In this document: piece after piece, positions 7,857 through 17,619 of the stretch
How the letters are laid out: each line of letters opens with the position of its first letter
Position numbering within the stretch: the stretch's first letter is position 1
DNA from: an uncultured Oscillospiraceae bacterium
GTDB lineage: Bacteria > Bacillota > Clostridia > Oscillospirales > Oscillospiraceae
Reading direction: 5' to 3'
NCBI GenBank assembly: GCA_934589525.1
Contig: CAKTOB010000010.1
Coordinates: forward strand, 11,029 to 75,028
DNA: 64,000 nucleotides
Position numbers and translations under genes: made by a program
Notes under the pieces: model-generated
What the model saw: the letters and a program-made list of their open reading frames with translations, nothing else
What the model was told of the DNA's origin: nothing
Databases searched by the model: none

Positions 7857-9845
7857 ATGGATTTTTTACCCATTACAAAGCAAGAGCTGCAGGACCGAGG
7901 GATCTTGCAGCCGGATTTTGTCTACGTGATCGGTGACGCTTATGTAGACCACCCCTCTTTTGGCCACGCCATTATCAGTAGGATTCTGGAAAGCCGGGGC
8001 TACAGCGTAGGGATCATCTCCCAGCCCGACTGGCGTGACCCCAAATCCATCGATGTCTATGGCCCTCCCCGGCTGGGCTTCCTGGTCAGCGGCGGCAATA
8101 TGGACTCTATGGTGAACCACTATTCCGTTACCCGGCATCGCCGGAAAACGGATTCCTTCACCCCCGGCGGTGTCATGGGCAAGCGCCCGGACTATGCCAC
8201 CACCGTCTATTGCAATCTGATCCGGCAAACCTATAAGAATATTCCCATTCTCATCGGTGGTATTGAAGCCAGTCTGCGGCGGCTGGGGCATTATGACTAT
8301 TGGTCCGACAGCATGAAGCGCTCCATCCTGCTGGATTCCCAGGCCGACCTTCTGATGTACGGCATGGGTGAAAAAAGCATCGTGGAAATCGCCGATGCCC
8401 TGAACGCCGGTATGGATGTAAAGGACATCACCTATATTGACGGCACGGTTTTCAAGACCAAAGAGCTGGATGAGAGCTTGCCAACCATCGTGCTGCCCAC
8501 CTTTGAGGAGATTCAGAAAAACAAGCGCAGCTATGCCCAGTCCTTTAAGACCCAGTACGGCAATTGTGACCCCTTTACCGCCAAGCGGCTGGCAGAGCCC
8601 TACGGCAAGGAATTTGTGGTCCAGAATCCCCCTCAAAAGCCCCTGACCATGGAGGAAATGGACGGGGTATACAGCCTCCCCTACTGCCGGACCTATCACC
8701 CCAGCTATGAGAAGCTGGGTGGTGTCCCTGCCATTGAGGAAGTCAAGTTCAGTCTGGTCAGCAACCGGGGCTGCTTCGGTGCCTGTTCCTTCTGCGCCCT
8801 GACCTTCCACCAGGGCCGAATCGTTCAGGTGCGGAGCCATGAATCCATTCTTTCCGAGGCGGAAAAAATGGTAAAGGACCCGGATTTCAAGGGCTACATC
8901 CATGATGTTGGCGGCCCCACCGCCAATTTCCGGCATCCGGCCTGTGAAAAGCAAATGACCAAGGGCGCCTGCGGCGGGCGGCAGTGCCTCTTCCCCACTC
9001 CCTGCAAAAATATGAATGCGGACCACTCCGACTATGTGGCACTGCTTCGGAAGCTGCGGAAGATTCCCGGCGTAAAAAAAGTATTCGTCCGCAGCGGCAT
9101 CCGGTTTGACTATCTGCTGGCGGACAAAAAGGATACCTTCTTTAAAGAGTTGGTGCAATACCACATTTCCGGCCAGCTGAAGGTGGCCCCGGAGCATGTG
9201 TCCGATGCCGTCCTCAGCCGCATGGGGAAGCCCCGGAATGCGGTGTACAATCGGTTTGTGGACAAATATTTCGCCCTGAACAAACAATACGGTATGAACC
9301 AGTTCCTGGTGCCCTATCTCATGTCCAGCCACCCGGGCTCAACCATGAAGGAAGCCGTGGAGCTGGCGGAGTACATTCGGGATATGGGCTATAACCCGGA
9401 ACAGGTCCAGGACTTTTATCCCACGCCCTCTACCTTGTCCACGGTGATGTATTACACAGGGCTGGACCCCCGGACCATGGAAAAGGTCTACGTCCCCACG
9501 GACCCCCACGAAAAGGCCATGCAGCGGGCGCTTATTCAGTATCGGGACCCCAAGAACTATTACCTGGTAAGAGAGGCGCTGATGGCTGCCCACCGGGAAG
9601 ATCTGATCGGTTCCGGCCCCAAGTGCCTGATCCGGGCCGTGCCCCCCAAGAAAGGCGGCTACAGCGCCCCGCCCAGGGCCCCGGAAAAGAAAGCAGGCCC
9701 CAAAGCCCCTCCGCAAAAAGGCCGGAAGCAGACGATTCCCCAAAAAGCGCCCAAGGCTTCCAACTCCTCCAGGCCTTCCTCCGGCCCCAAAGGCAGCGCC
9801 GGAAAAGCCAAAACAGGGCCTCGCCAAAACAGCCGACGCAAATAA
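7857..9845 (+). CDS. YgiQ family radical SAM protein
   Basis: 662 residues. An N-terminal YgiQ region (about 1-290) precedes a radical SAM core with the cluster motif GCFGACSFC (CxxxCxxC) and a C-terminal DUF3362-like region with the [17 protein letters not shown] stretch. The reaction is unknown. Start choice: GGAG lies 6 nt before ATG 7857, while ATG 7845 has no ribosome site. The last 60 residues are a low-complexity Pro/Lys/Ala/Gly tail rich in KAPP and SRRK-like pieces, likely disordered and able to bind nucleic acid. A strong terminator follows at 9854. Confidence 0.9.
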   Translation: MDFLPITKQELQDRGILQPDFVYVIGDAYVDHPSFGHAIISRILESRGYSVGIISQPDWRDPKSIDVYGPPRLGFLVSGGNMDSMVNHYSVTRHRRKTDSFTPGGVMGKRPDYATTVYCNLIRQTYKNIPILIGGIEASLRRLGHYDYWSDSMKRSILLDSQADLLMYGMGEKSIVEIADALNAGMDVKDITYIDGTVFKTKELDESLPTIVLPTFEEIQKNKRSYAQSFKTQYGNCDPFTAKRLAEPYGKEFVVQNPPQKPLTMEEMDGVYSLPYCRTYHPSYEKLGGVPAIEEVKFSLVSNRGCFGACSFCALTFHQGRIVQVRSHESILSEAEKMVKDPDFKGYIHDVGGPTANFRHPACEKQMTKGACGGRQCLFPTPCKNMNADHSDYVALLRKLRKIPGVKKVFVRSGIRFDYLLADKKDTFFKELVQYHISGQLKVAPEHVSDAVLSRMGKPRNAVYNRFVDKYFALNKQYGMNQFLVPYLMSSHPGSTMKEAVELAEYIRDMGYNPEQVQDFYPTPSTLSTVMYYTGLDPRTMEKVYVPTDPHEKAMQRALIQYRDPKNYYLVREALMAAHREDLIGSGPKCLIRAVPPKKGGYSAPPRAPEKKAGPKAPPQKGRKQTIPQKAPKASNSSRPSSGPKGSAGKAKTGPRQNSRRK

Positions 9846-9853
9846 AAAATGAA

Positions 9854-9892
9854 ATCCCCTGGAATCTCGTCCGTTCAAGATTCCAGGGGATT
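9854..9892. terminator. Bidirectional terminator
   Basis: 15-bp perfect stem (9854-9868 with 9878-9892) and 9-nt loop between convergent genes. It is followed by TTTTG on plus and by an ATTTCATTTTTTATT-like tract on minus. Confidence 0.85.
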
Positions 9893-9912
9893 TTGCGGTT
9901 TGAAGTGTTGGC

Positions 9913-11352
9913 TTATACCACCAGGAAGAATTTGACCAGGAACAGCAGGGAGATGGCGTAGGTCAGCAGGGAGACCTCCTTGGCCTTGCCGCCGAAGACC
10001 TTGATGATGGTATAGGAAATGAGGCCGATACCGATGGCGTGGCCGATGGAGCCGGAAACGGGCATACCGATGAGCATCAGGGATACGGGAACCATCTGGT
10101 CCATATCCTCGAAGTTCACGTTTTTCAGGCCCATGAGCATGAGCACGCCGACGTAAATCAGCGCGGAAGAAGTGGCCGCGGCGGGAATAATGGCCGCCAC
10201 AGGAGCCAGGAACATGCAGGCCAAGAACAGCACGCCGGTGGTGGCGGCGGTGAGGCCGGTACGTCCGCCAGCCTCCACGCCGGAGGCAGACTCTACGAAA
10301 GTGGTCACCGTGGAAGTGCCGGTGCAGGCACCGGCCACGGTGCCGATGGCATCAGACAGCAGGGCTTCCTTCATGTTGGGCATGTTGCCGTTCTCGTCCA
10401 CCATACCGGCCCGGGAAGCGGTGCCTACCAGGGTGCCGATGGTATCAAACATATCGATAATGCAGAAGGTGACGATGAGGGTCACGGCAGTAAACCAGCC
10501 GATTTCCAGGAAACCGGCGAAATTAAAGTGGAACAGGGTGGTCTTTGCCATATCCGCAAAGGGCGGCACAAAGGAAGCGGTTGCCAGAGAAGCAAATGGA
10601 TTGGTGTGCAGGAACACAGACTCCCCTACCCAGTAGATCACAGAGGCGATCAGCATGCCGTAGAGCACAGAGCCCTTGATGTTCTTCTTGGACATAGCCA
10701 CAATTGCAAAGAGGCCCGCAAACATGGTCACCACCGTCAGGATCATGGTGGCGTAACCGGTGTCACCCATGTTGCTCCGAAGAACGCTGGGGGTCAGGGC
10801 GCCGAAGAAGTCCCGCATGACAAAGAAAGGCGTAGAAAAGCCGTTGCCCTCGGCATAGATGCCCACGTTGGAGCCCAGACCGATGTTCATGAGCATCAGG
10901 CCAATGGCGGGAGAAATGCCCAGCCGTACCCCAAGAGGAATGGCATCAACGATCTTTTCCCGGACATTCAGCACAGACAGAAACAGGAAAATAATGCCTT
11001 CGATCAGGATGATCACCAGTGCGGCCTGGAAGGAGGCCACATAGGTCATACCGGTCATGGCCACAATGTTGCCCACCACAACGGCAAAGAAGCTGTTCAG
11101 GCCCATGCCGGGAGCCAGCGCAAAGGGTTTGTTGGCAAGGAACGCCATGGCAAACATACCCACGGCGGAAGCCAGGCAGGTGGCCAGAAACACACCGTTC
11201 CACAGCTCCTGACCCTCTGCGCCGAAGCCTGTCAGCAGGTTGGGGTTCAGGGCGATGATATACGCCATGGTCATAAAGGTGGTAAGTCCGGCGATCAGTT
11301 CCGTTCTTACCGTTGTCTTGTTGTCAGACAAATGGAATAGCTTTTCAAACAT
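9913..11352 (-). CDS. NCS2/AzgA-type purine (adenine/guanine/hypoxanthine) permease
   Basis: 479 residues, all-membrane, about 12-14 helices. Family signatures are LTTFMTMAYIIALNP near the N-terminus, ALAPGMGLNSFFA, and FDTIGTLVGTASRAG with GTSTVTTFVESASGVEAGGRTGLT in the second half, which identify the AzgA-like branch (PbuG/PbuO type) of nucleobase cation symporters. It should import hypoxanthine, guanine or adenine for salvage, consistent with the hpt gene elsewhere in the window. AAGAAGGG precedes the ATG. The 136-bp upstream gap is too short for a purine riboswitch and shows none. Confidence 0.87.
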   Translation of the reverse strand: MFEKLFHLSDNKTTVRTELIAGLTTFMTMAYIIALNPNLLTGFGAEGQELWNGVFLATCLASAVGMFAMAFLANKPFALAPGMGLNSFFAVVVGNIVAMTGMTYVASFQAALVIILIEGIIFLFLSVLNVREKIVDAIPLGVRLGISPAIGLMLMNIGLGSNVGIYAEGNGFSTPFFVMRDFFGALTPSVLRSNMGDTGYATMILTVVTMFAGLFAIVAMSKKNIKGSVLYGMLIASVIYWVGESVFLHTNPFASLATASFVPPFADMAKTTLFHFNFAGFLEIGWFTAVTLIVTFCIIDMFDTIGTLVGTASRAGMVDENGNMPNMKEALLSDAIGTVAGACTGTSTVTTFVESASGVEAGGRTGLTAATTGVLFLACMFLAPVAAIIPAAATSSALIYVGVLMLMGLKNVNFEDMDQMVPVSLMLIGMPVSGSIGHAIGIGLISYTIIKVFGGKAKEVSLLTYAISLLFLVKFFLVV

Positions 11353-11488
11353 TCGTTTTGACCCTTCTTCTTTCTATTCTTTGGCACATTCACCAAGTAT
11401 CTGTCATTCTATCATGGCTTCTTGCAAAAGAATATAGGCGATTCTCCCAACAAATCCGGCATTTTCCGCTTTAAAATTCACAAATCGG

Positions 11489-12718
11489 TCATTTTTTCTC
11501 CGGGCGCTTCCGGAGCAGGTATTCATCCAGCTTTTGCTTCATGTTCTCCGGCATGGTTTTGGCCACCGGGCAGCGTTTGGCGTTGGCAAAGCGGTCTGCA
11601 AAGGCGATGATGAAGGCAATGTCCGCCTCCATCTGGCTGCCACTCATAACCGCCATGGTGTCATAGCTATTGTGAATGGTGGCAGTATTGCCCGGGGCCA
11701 GACGGGCGAAGGACACCGCGGGAACACCCTTATCCGCAAAGGGCGTGGAGTCGCTGGAATACACATCCTGGCTGACCTCAATGCCGAAGCCCAGTTCCGA
11801 GCCCAGGTAGGAGATGTAATGGCAGAGCTTTTCCTCGCCGGTGACGCAGCCGATGAATTTGCCCATAATGCAGCCGATCATATCCAGGTTGATATTCAGG
11901 GCGATCTTCTCCAGCTCCTCTTCGTGCTGAGCGCAGTAGGCCTTGGAGCCCAGAAGCCCCCGCTCCTCGCTGCCGCACCAGACAAAACGCAGGCCGCAGC
12001 TGTGGGGATGACTTGCAAAGAACTCCGCAATGGCCAAAAGTCCTACGGAACCGGACATATTGTCGTAAGCACCCTGAGACAAAGAGGTGGAATCATAGTG
12101 GGCGGTAAAGACGATCACGTCCTCCCGCTCTCCCGGCAAGTCCAGAATCACATTATGGGATTTCCCCGTATACTCGTTCTGATTGAGGACGATTTTCGCC
12201 GTCTTGCCGCCGTCCCGGATCAGGGCAATGGCATCCTTGGCGTTGATGTTCACACCGGGAAGCTTGTTCCCCTGGGACACATAGCTGCGCAGCTCCCGCT
12301 GGTCAATGTCTCGGTCCGTATAATTGGCGTTGCCGTCGTAGGTGATGAAACCCAGGGCTCCGTTGGCAAGCAAATCCTGATAGCGCCAATAGCCAAGATG
12401 CCCGTCGATCATCGCGATTTTGCCCTTGCACAGGCTCAGAGAATAGTCGTCGGTATTGCGCAGGTAATAGAGCTCTGCCTCCACTGTAGCGGTTCCGGCA
12501 TTCTTATAGCCTTTGCAGGGGATGGTCTTCCCGTCAACGGTGAGCTCTGCCTCCAGAATGTCTGCCATATCCACGTCAAAGGCCTCCAGGGAGCCGGTCA
12601 GGCCACAGGCACGCAGCCGGGATAGCAGATATTCCGCGGTTTTCAGTTCCTCCGGACTTCCGCCGGTCCGTACATAGGCAGTATCGGAAAAAATACCCAT
12701 GATCTCATTCGCGTTCAT
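11489..12718 (-). CDS. M28 family metallopeptidase (aminopeptidase) with PA domain
   Basis: 409 residues without a signal peptide, so cytoplasmic. A protease-associated domain (about 70-180) is inserted before the catalytic domain. Zinc ligands of clan MH are visible: FTAHYDS, AYDNMSGSVG, CGSEERGLLGS, and NLDMIG, with a late TIHNSYDT histidine. It should release N-terminal residues from peptides using two zinc ions. GGAGGTG precedes the ATG by 5 nt. It lies downstream of PepD, but a terminator separates them, so independent transcription is likely. Confidence 0.85.
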   Translation of the reverse strand: MNANEIMGIFSDTAYVRTGGSPEELKTAEYLLSRLRACGLTGSLEAFDVDMADILEAELTVDGKTIPCKGYKNAGTATVEAELYYLRNTDDYSLSLCKGKIAMIDGHLGYWRYQDLLANGALGFITYDGNANYTDRDIDQRELRSYVSQGNKLPGVNINAKDAIALIRDGGKTAKIVLNQNEYTGKSHNVILDLPGEREDVIVFTAHYDSTSLSQGAYDNMSGSVGLLAIAEFFASHPHSCGLRFVWCGSEERGLLGSKAYCAQHEEELEKIALNINLDMIGCIMGKFIGCVTGEEKLCHYISYLGSELGFGIEVSQDVYSSDSTPFADKGVPAVSFARLAPGNTATIHNSYDTMAVMSGSQMEADIAFIIAFADRFANAKRCPVAKTMPENMKQKLDEYLLRKRPEKK

Positions 12719-12800
12719 ATGAGCACCTCCAAAAAATATAACCCTATGTTACTGCACAGTCCGGTCTTTTGCAAGTAGAAAAATCAAATACTGCCAAAAA

Positions 12801-12827
12801 GGACCGGCACCCAAAGGGCACCGGTCC
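12801..12827 (-). terminator. Terminator of pepD
   Basis: GGACCGG/CCGGTCC hairpin with an inner CCC-AAA-GGG, 8 bp after the pepD stop. On the minus strand it is followed by TTTTTGGCAG. Confidence 0.75.
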
Positions 12828-12835
12828 AGGTGTAT

Positions 12836-14278
12836 TTAGAGCTCCTTCAGCACTTCCAGCAGGAAGTCCCAGGTACGTTTTGTAGAAGCGATTTCCAGCT
12901 TTTCACGGCTGGTATGGATGTCGTGCATCTGGGGTCCAATGGACACGCAGTCCAGTCCCGGAAGCTTTTCGCCCAGCAGACCGCATTCCAGGCCCGCATG
13001 AATGGCCAGAACCTGAGGCTCCTTGCCAAACATCTTGGTATAAACGGATACCATCACATCCCGAAGCTTGGAATCCTTTTTGTACTCCCAGGCAGGATAA
13101 GTGCCCATCTGGCTGTAGGAAGCGCCGTAGAAATCCGCCAGCTCCCGGAGCTTTCCGGTCAGAGCGTCCTTCTCCTGATTGACGGAGCTGCGGACGGAGA
13201 AGGTCACACTGAACTGCTCTCCCAGCTTGGCGACCCCCAGATTCAGGCTGGTCTGCACCAGCTCCGGCATATCCGGGCAATAGGCCTGAACGCCGTTGGG
13301 AACGGTACACAGCAGGGAGATCACATCGGCGGTGGCGGTGGTGGTCAGGGCATTTCCGCCCAGAGCGTCCACGTCAAAAGCCTGGATGGATGCCTCCGGC
13401 TCGTCATAGTTCTGCCGGATCTCCTGCTGGAGCTCCGCGGCAATATCATTGATCCGCTCGATGCCGATGCCCATGGCAACCACCGTGGCCTGGCAGGAAC
13501 GGGGAATGGCGTTGTCTTTGCTGCCGCCGGAGAAAGAGGTCAGACACAGAGGCATGAGCTTCTGAATGCGGCCCAGGAACTCACCCATGACCTTGTTGGC
13601 ATTGGCACGGTTCTTGTCGATCTCCTGGCCAGAATGACCGCCCCGGAGGTTTTCTACCGCCAGACGGACGCAGGGACCGTAAACTGCTTTCCGCTCCGCC
13701 TTCAGGGAAATGGTGCTCCGGGCACCACCGGCGCAGGACACGGTAAAGACGCCCTCGTCCTCCGAGTCCAGATTCACCATGGTCCGGCCCTTCAAGGAGG
13801 ACAGGTCAATGGCCGCTGCGCCCAGCATGCCGATTTCCTCATCCACGGTGATGATCACTTCCAGAGGCGGATGGGCAATGGACGCATCATCCAGAATGGC
13901 CAGCGCATAGGCCACGGCAATGCCGTCGTCACCGCCCAGGGTGGTGCCCCTGGCGTAAACACAGACTCCGTCATGGGCCAGATCCAGCCCGTCAGTGGCC
14001 ATGTCCAAGGTGCAGGTGGTATCCTTCTCACAGACCATATCCATATGGCCCTGCAGGATCACCGGAGCATGGTCTTCCATGCCGCAGGTACCGGGGGCAA
14101 ACATAACCACATTGTTGCTCTCATCCTGGATGTAGCGAAGGTCGTGGGCCTGGGCGAAGGCCACCAAGTAGTCACTGATGGCCTTTGTATTGCGGCTGCC
14201 ATGGGGAATGGCGCAGATTTCTTCAAAATAGTGAAAAACCGCCTGGGGCTCCAGCCCCTCCAGCTTTCTTTCAGACAT
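12836..14278 (-). CDS. pepD: Aminoacyl-histidine dipeptidase (PepD, M20 family)
   Basis: 480 residues, the normal PepD length. M20C motifs in order: IPHGSRNT at the N-terminus, LQGHMDMVCE (first zinc His and Asp), LGGDDGIAVA, ITVDEEIGMLGA (catalytic Glu pair) and GGHSGQEI in the dimerisation lobe; a late IHAGLECGLL gives the final His and Glu. It hydrolyses Xaa-His and other dipeptides in the cytoplasm. An own terminator follows. The roughly 200-bp region upstream holds its promoter and the secG terminator. Confidence 0.92.
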   Translation of the reverse strand: MSERKLEGLEPQAVFHYFEEICAIPHGSRNTKAISDYLVAFAQAHDLRYIQDESNNVVMFAPGTCGMEDHAPVILQGHMDMVCEKDTTCTLDMATDGLDLAHDGVCVYARGTTLGGDDGIAVAYALAILDDASIAHPPLEVIITVDEEIGMLGAAAIDLSSLKGRTMVNLDSEDEGVFTVSCAGGARSTISLKAERKAVYGPCVRLAVENLRGGHSGQEIDKNRANANKVMGEFLGRIQKLMPLCLTSFSGGSKDNAIPRSCQATVVAMGIGIERINDIAAELQQEIRQNYDEPEASIQAFDVDALGGNALTTTATADVISLLCTVPNGVQAYCPDMPELVQTSLNLGVAKLGEQFSVTFSVRSSVNQEKDALTGKLRELADFYGASYSQMGTYPAWEYKKDSKLRDVMVSVYTKMFGKEPQVLAIHAGLECGLLGEKLPGLDCVSIGPQMHDIHTSREKLEIASTKRTWDFLLEVLKEL

Positions 14279-14439
14279 AAATACAAACCCCTTTTCTTAG
14301 AGATCTCCAAATCAAGCTTCCGCATCGGGCCCATATTTTTATCATTCCGTGGACCCAGAATTGGATTCAGAAGCTTCCCTGGTCGTTCGCTTCTATACTA
14401 CCACAAGCGGTCTCAAAAGTCACTGGGCAAAAATGACAA

Positions 14440-14464
14440 AGACCATGGAGCGAATCCATGGTCT
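14440..14464 (-). terminator. Terminator of secG
   Basis: AGACCATGGA/TCCATGGTCT 10-bp stem with a 5-nt loop, 21 bp after the secG stop. T-rich sequence (TTTGTCATTTTTG) follows on the minus strand. Confidence 0.75.
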
Positions 14465-14485
14465 TATGTTCATTTATTCTGGGGA

Positions 14486-14722
14486 TCACACCAGGCTCAG
14501 CGCCAGGGTCAGCAGGATCCAGACAATTGCGATCCACTTGGTAGAAGAAGCAAGAACATGGTCCAGCCCAGCCTTCTTATTCTTGCTCAGGTAGGAATCG
14601 GAACCACCGGTCAAAGCACCGGACAGGCCAGCCTCCTTGCCGGACTGCAGCAGAACCACCACAATCAAAGCGATGCTTGCAATCGCTTCCAGGACAACCA
14701 GAATCGTCTGTAAAACATTCAT
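14486..14722 (-). CDS. secG: Preprotein translocase subunit SecG
   Basis: 78 residues, two transmembrane helices (about 5-25 and 57-76) joined by a polar loop with the SecG hallmark LLQSGKEAGLSGALTGGS. It is the small subunit of SecYEG and aids protein export. ATG 14722 is chosen because GGAGGGAGG lies upstream and upstream in-frame ATGs would add an unrelated N-terminus. The gene stands alone between prfB and pepD with its own terminator. Confidence 0.9.
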   Translation of the reverse strand: MNVLQTILVVLEAIASIALIVVVLLQSGKEAGLSGALTGGSDSYLSKNKKAGLDHVLASSTKWIAIVWILLTLALSLV

Positions 14723-14854
14723 CGTGACAAACCTCCCTCCGCAGATTCGCGGAATGCGAACGGTATTGGGCCATCGGGCCTCAAATAGCCTATCAAGTAT
14801 AGCACAGCTTCTCGCAAAATGCAAGAACCAATTCCAATTTATACGGGAAAAAGC

Positions 14855-15982
14855 TTACTTCTGCACCCAGTTGCCGGTGGCCAGGCAATTAAGGTAGCTT
14901 TCAATAAAGGGGTCCAGGGCCCCATCCATAACGGCGTTTACATTGGAGGTCTCGCAGCCGGTACGGGTATCCTTTACCAGGGTGTAGGGCATGAACACAT
15001 AGTTGCGGATCTGGCTGCCCCACTCGATTTTCTGCTGAACGCCCTTGATGTCAGAGATTTTATCCAGGTGCTCCCGCTCCTTGATCTCCACCAGCTTGGA
15101 CCGCAGCATTTTAAGACAGGTTTCCTTATTCTGGAACTGGCTGCGCTCCGTCTGGCAGGACACCACAATCCCGGTGGCCTTGTGGATCAGACGAACGGCG
15201 GAAGAGGTCTTATTGATGTGCTGTCCACCGGCACCGGAGGAGCGGAAGACCTGCATTTCATAATCCTCCGGACGGATGTCCACATCCTGGCTGTCATCCT
15301 CGATTTCGGGAATGACCTCGATGGCGGAGAAGGAGGTCTGCCGCCGGGCATTGGCATCAAAGGGAGAGACCCGGACCAGACGGTGAACGCCGTTTTCCCC
15401 CTTCAGGAAGCCGTAGGCGTTTTCGCCCTCGATCATAATGTCTGCGGACTTGAGGCCCGCCTCGTCCCCTTCCAGATAGTCCAGGATCTTATAGGTAAAG
15501 CCATGACGCTCTGCCCAGCGGGTGTACATCCGGTAGAGCATCTGGCACCAGTCCTGGGCCTCGGTGCCGCCGGCACCGGCATGGAAGCTCATGAGGGCGT
15601 TGTTCTTATCGTAGTGGCCGGTGAGCAGGGTCTCCAGGCGGCAGGTCTCCATCTGCTCTTCCAGGACTTCAAAGCCCTCTTTCAGCTCCTCCAGCATGGA
15701 GTCGTCATCTTCCTCGGCGGCCATCTCGCAGATGGTCATCATATCGTCCCAGGAAGAGAGCATCTTCTCGTAGCGCTCGATCTTTGCCTCGGTCTGCTTG
15801 ACCTTGATGGCGACCTTCTGACTCTTTTCCGGGTCATCCCAAAAACCGGGGGCCTCCTGCATGGCATGGAGCCGCTCCAGCTCGTTGCGCATGCCGGAAA
15901 GGTTTAAAGATTCCGCCAGTCCATCCAGGGCGGGACGGCAGTCATTCAGTTTCTGCTTATAGGTATCAAACTCAATATTCAT
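14855..15982 (-). CDS. prfB: Peptide chain release factor 2
   Basis: 375 residues. The UGA/UAA anticodon-like tripeptide SPF is present in VRVSPFDANA and the catalytic GGQ in SSGAGGQHINKT, both decisive for RF2 rather than RF1. The N-terminal helical domain is complete. The frame is continuous from ATG: at the place where many bacteria carry the programmed +1 frameshift (after about codon 25), the reading is TCT TTA AAC CTT TCC with no in-frame UGA. The autoregulatory switch is therefore absent. The ribosome site is weak (GTGAGAG). secA, the common upstream partner, is not adjacent; an ASKHA-family gene is. Confidence 0.93.
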   Translation of the reverse strand: MNIEFDTYKQKLNDCRPALDGLAESLNLSGMRNELERLHAMQEAPGFWDDPEKSQKVAIKVKQTEAKIERYEKMLSSWDDMMTICEMAAEEDDDSMLEELKEGFEVLEEQMETCRLETLLTGHYDKNNALMSFHAGAGGTEAQDWCQMLYRMYTRWAERHGFTYKILDYLEGDEAGLKSADIMIEGENAYGFLKGENGVHRLVRVSPFDANARRQTSFSAIEVIPEIEDDSQDVDIRPEDYEMQVFRSSGAGGQHINKTSSAVRLIHKATGIVVSCQTERSQFQNKETCLKMLRSKLVEIKEREHLDKISDIKGVQQKIEWGSQIRNYVFMPYTLVKDTRTGCETSNVNAVMDGALDPFIESYLNCLATGNWVQK

Positions 15983-16064
15983 AAAATACTCTCACTTTTC
16001 ATGGATTGCACAGATAAAGTCATTATATAAGAAAGCCACGGTTCTGTAAAGGGGAAAATAAAAT

Positions 16065-17594
16065 TTATTCCCGAAATTTTTGCTTCACACTGGGATAAAG
16101 GCTTTTGTTTGTATGGGGAATAAAATTGGCCGCCATCATATTTTCCAGGAACATGTCCATTTCCGCAAAATGGAGGTATTCCCCGGTTTCCAGAAACCAG
16201 CGGACCCGGTCCAGGCACGCTCCATCCAGCAGCAGCTTCTTGGCGCCTGCCAGAGAGGTATTTCCCAGAAGCTTCATTTTGCTCCTGTCAATATCCGGAT
16301 AAATGCCCACGGTCACGGCGGACTCCAGATCAATATGGGTTCCAAAGCCTCCGGCTAAGTACACATTCCCCACATCCTCCAGGGTCAGACCGCAGTAGTC
16401 CAGGAGCGTCGCCACCATGGTGTGGGCCGCAGCCTTACAGCGAATGAACTCCTGAATGTCCGCCTGGGTGAAATAAAGGGCTTCCTCCCCTTTGCGAGCA
16501 TATACAATTGCCGGAATGCTGCGCATGCTCGCCTCATCCCAAATTTCTATGGCATTGTCCCCTGCCCGGTCAAAATCAACGGTGCCATCGCCCCGGATCC
16601 AGCCCCAGAGATAGCACTGGGCCACCAGGTCAAAAATACCGGTGCCGCAGATGCCCTTCGGCGCGCCCCCGCCGATCACATCCAGATGAAAACTTCCCTG
16701 AGCATCCAGGCTCAAATGCCGGATGGCTCCGGTCTCTGCCCGCATGCCATACTTGCTTCCGAAGCCCTCCAGGGCAGGCCCTGCCGCACCGGCACCCATC
16801 AATAGATAATCCTTGCAGCCAAGGCACAGCTCTCCGTTGGTGCCGATGTCCAGGAAAATAGAGGGCTTGTCCGACGTGTCCAGGTCCGTCAGCAGGAGCC
16901 CTGCCGTAATATCTCCCCCAAGGTAATTGGCCTTGGCCGGGAAGCAGAACACATTGCACACAAGATTCAACCCCAGTGCGGCTGCGGCGTGGATCCCCGG
17001 GTCAAAAAACGCCGGGGCATAGGGATTCTGAAACACCAGCCAGGGGTCGCAGCCCAGGAAGAAGTGGATCATGGTGGTATTGCCGCCGATCACCAATGCG
17101 GAGATCTCCTCCGGTGCCGCCAGCCCCTCCGTCACCTGGCCAATGAGCCGGTTTACATCGCCGATCACCAGGCGGCGCAGATCCTCCAGATGCTCCCGGT
17201 TCTCTTTCACCGCCAAAATCCTGTCCAGAATGTTCAGGCCAAAGGAAACCTGGCTGTTCACACATCCCACGTTCCGGAGCACGGCGCCGGTGTTCATATC
17301 CACCAGCTCCATTTCAAGCGTCGTACTGCCAATATCCAGGGCAAGACCGTAAAGCCTGGAAGTGGTGTCTCCGGGCTCCACCCGAATGACCTCTAACCCC
17401 GCGCTTCCGGGGCACAGGGTCACCGTCACGGCATAGTCCGCCTGGGACACCAGCGGATACAAGCTCCCCAGGGCCTCCAGGGTCATCTGGGCGGAAATCG
17501 GTTTTAAGGCATCTAATATCCGCTCCCGGTCCCCCCGGAAGTCCTCTTTGGTGGGTTTTGGAAGCCGAAGAAATTTTTTATAAGAAAAGGTCAT
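16065..17594 (-). CDS. ASKHA-domain (DUF4445/RACo-like) ATPase lacking a ferredoxin domain
   Basis: 509 residues. The ASKHA (acetate/sugar kinase-Hsc70-actin) core has phosphate-binding motifs LALDIGSTTLEME, IFLDIGTNGELCLG and VYLAGGFGTHIDLE, matching the C-terminal region of RACo, the reductive activator of corrinoid iron-sulfur protein and corrinoid methyltransferases. RACo proteins normally carry an N-terminal 2Fe-2S domain; here the first 80 residues are short and lack the CxxxxxCxxC spacing, so it cannot donate electrons as RACo does. No corrinoid methyltransferase is nearby. The MATE gene ends 25 bp upstream, so the two may be co-transcribed. The true role is open. Confidence 0.8.
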   Translation of the reverse strand: MTFSYKKFLRLPKPTKEDFRGDRERILDALKPISAQMTLEALGSLYPLVSQADYAVTVTLCPGSAGLEVIRVEPGDTTSRLYGLALDIGSTTLEMELVDMNTGAVLRNVGCVNSQVSFGLNILDRILAVKENREHLEDLRRLVIGDVNRLIGQVTEGLAAPEEISALVIGGNTTMIHFFLGCDPWLVFQNPYAPAFFDPGIHAAAALGLNLVCNVFCFPAKANYLGGDITAGLLLTDLDTSDKPSIFLDIGTNGELCLGCKDYLLMGAGAAGPALEGFGSKYGMRAETGAIRHLSLDAQGSFHLDVIGGGAPKGICGTGIFDLVAQCYLWGWIRGDGTVDFDRAGDNAIEIWDEASMRSIPAIVYARKGEEALYFTQADIQEFIRCKAAAHTMVATLLDYCGLTLEDVGNVYLAGGFGTHIDLESAVTVGIYPDIDRSKMKLLGNTSLAGAKKLLLDGACLDRVRWFLETGEYLHFAEMDMFLENMMAANFIPHTNKSLYPSVKQKFRE

Positions 17595-17619
17595 AGGGTC
17601 CTCCCTTCGCCATCCTACA

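Noticed and set aside
10039-11340. Long plus-strand reading frame opposite the purine permease
   Set aside because: It is a His/Gly-rich frame without any family motif, antisense to a gene with clear signatures; an effect of codon bias.
11353-11488. Purine riboswitch before the permease
   Set aside because: The 136-bp gap lacks the conserved loops and long hairpin arrangement.
12830-14713. 627-codon plus-strand frame opposite pepD
   Set aside because: Repetitive composition without a ribosome site; the pepD motifs are on the other strand.
15890-15915. Frameshift site in prfB
   Set aside because: No UGA or CTTTGAC-like slippery sequence in the region; the frame is open.
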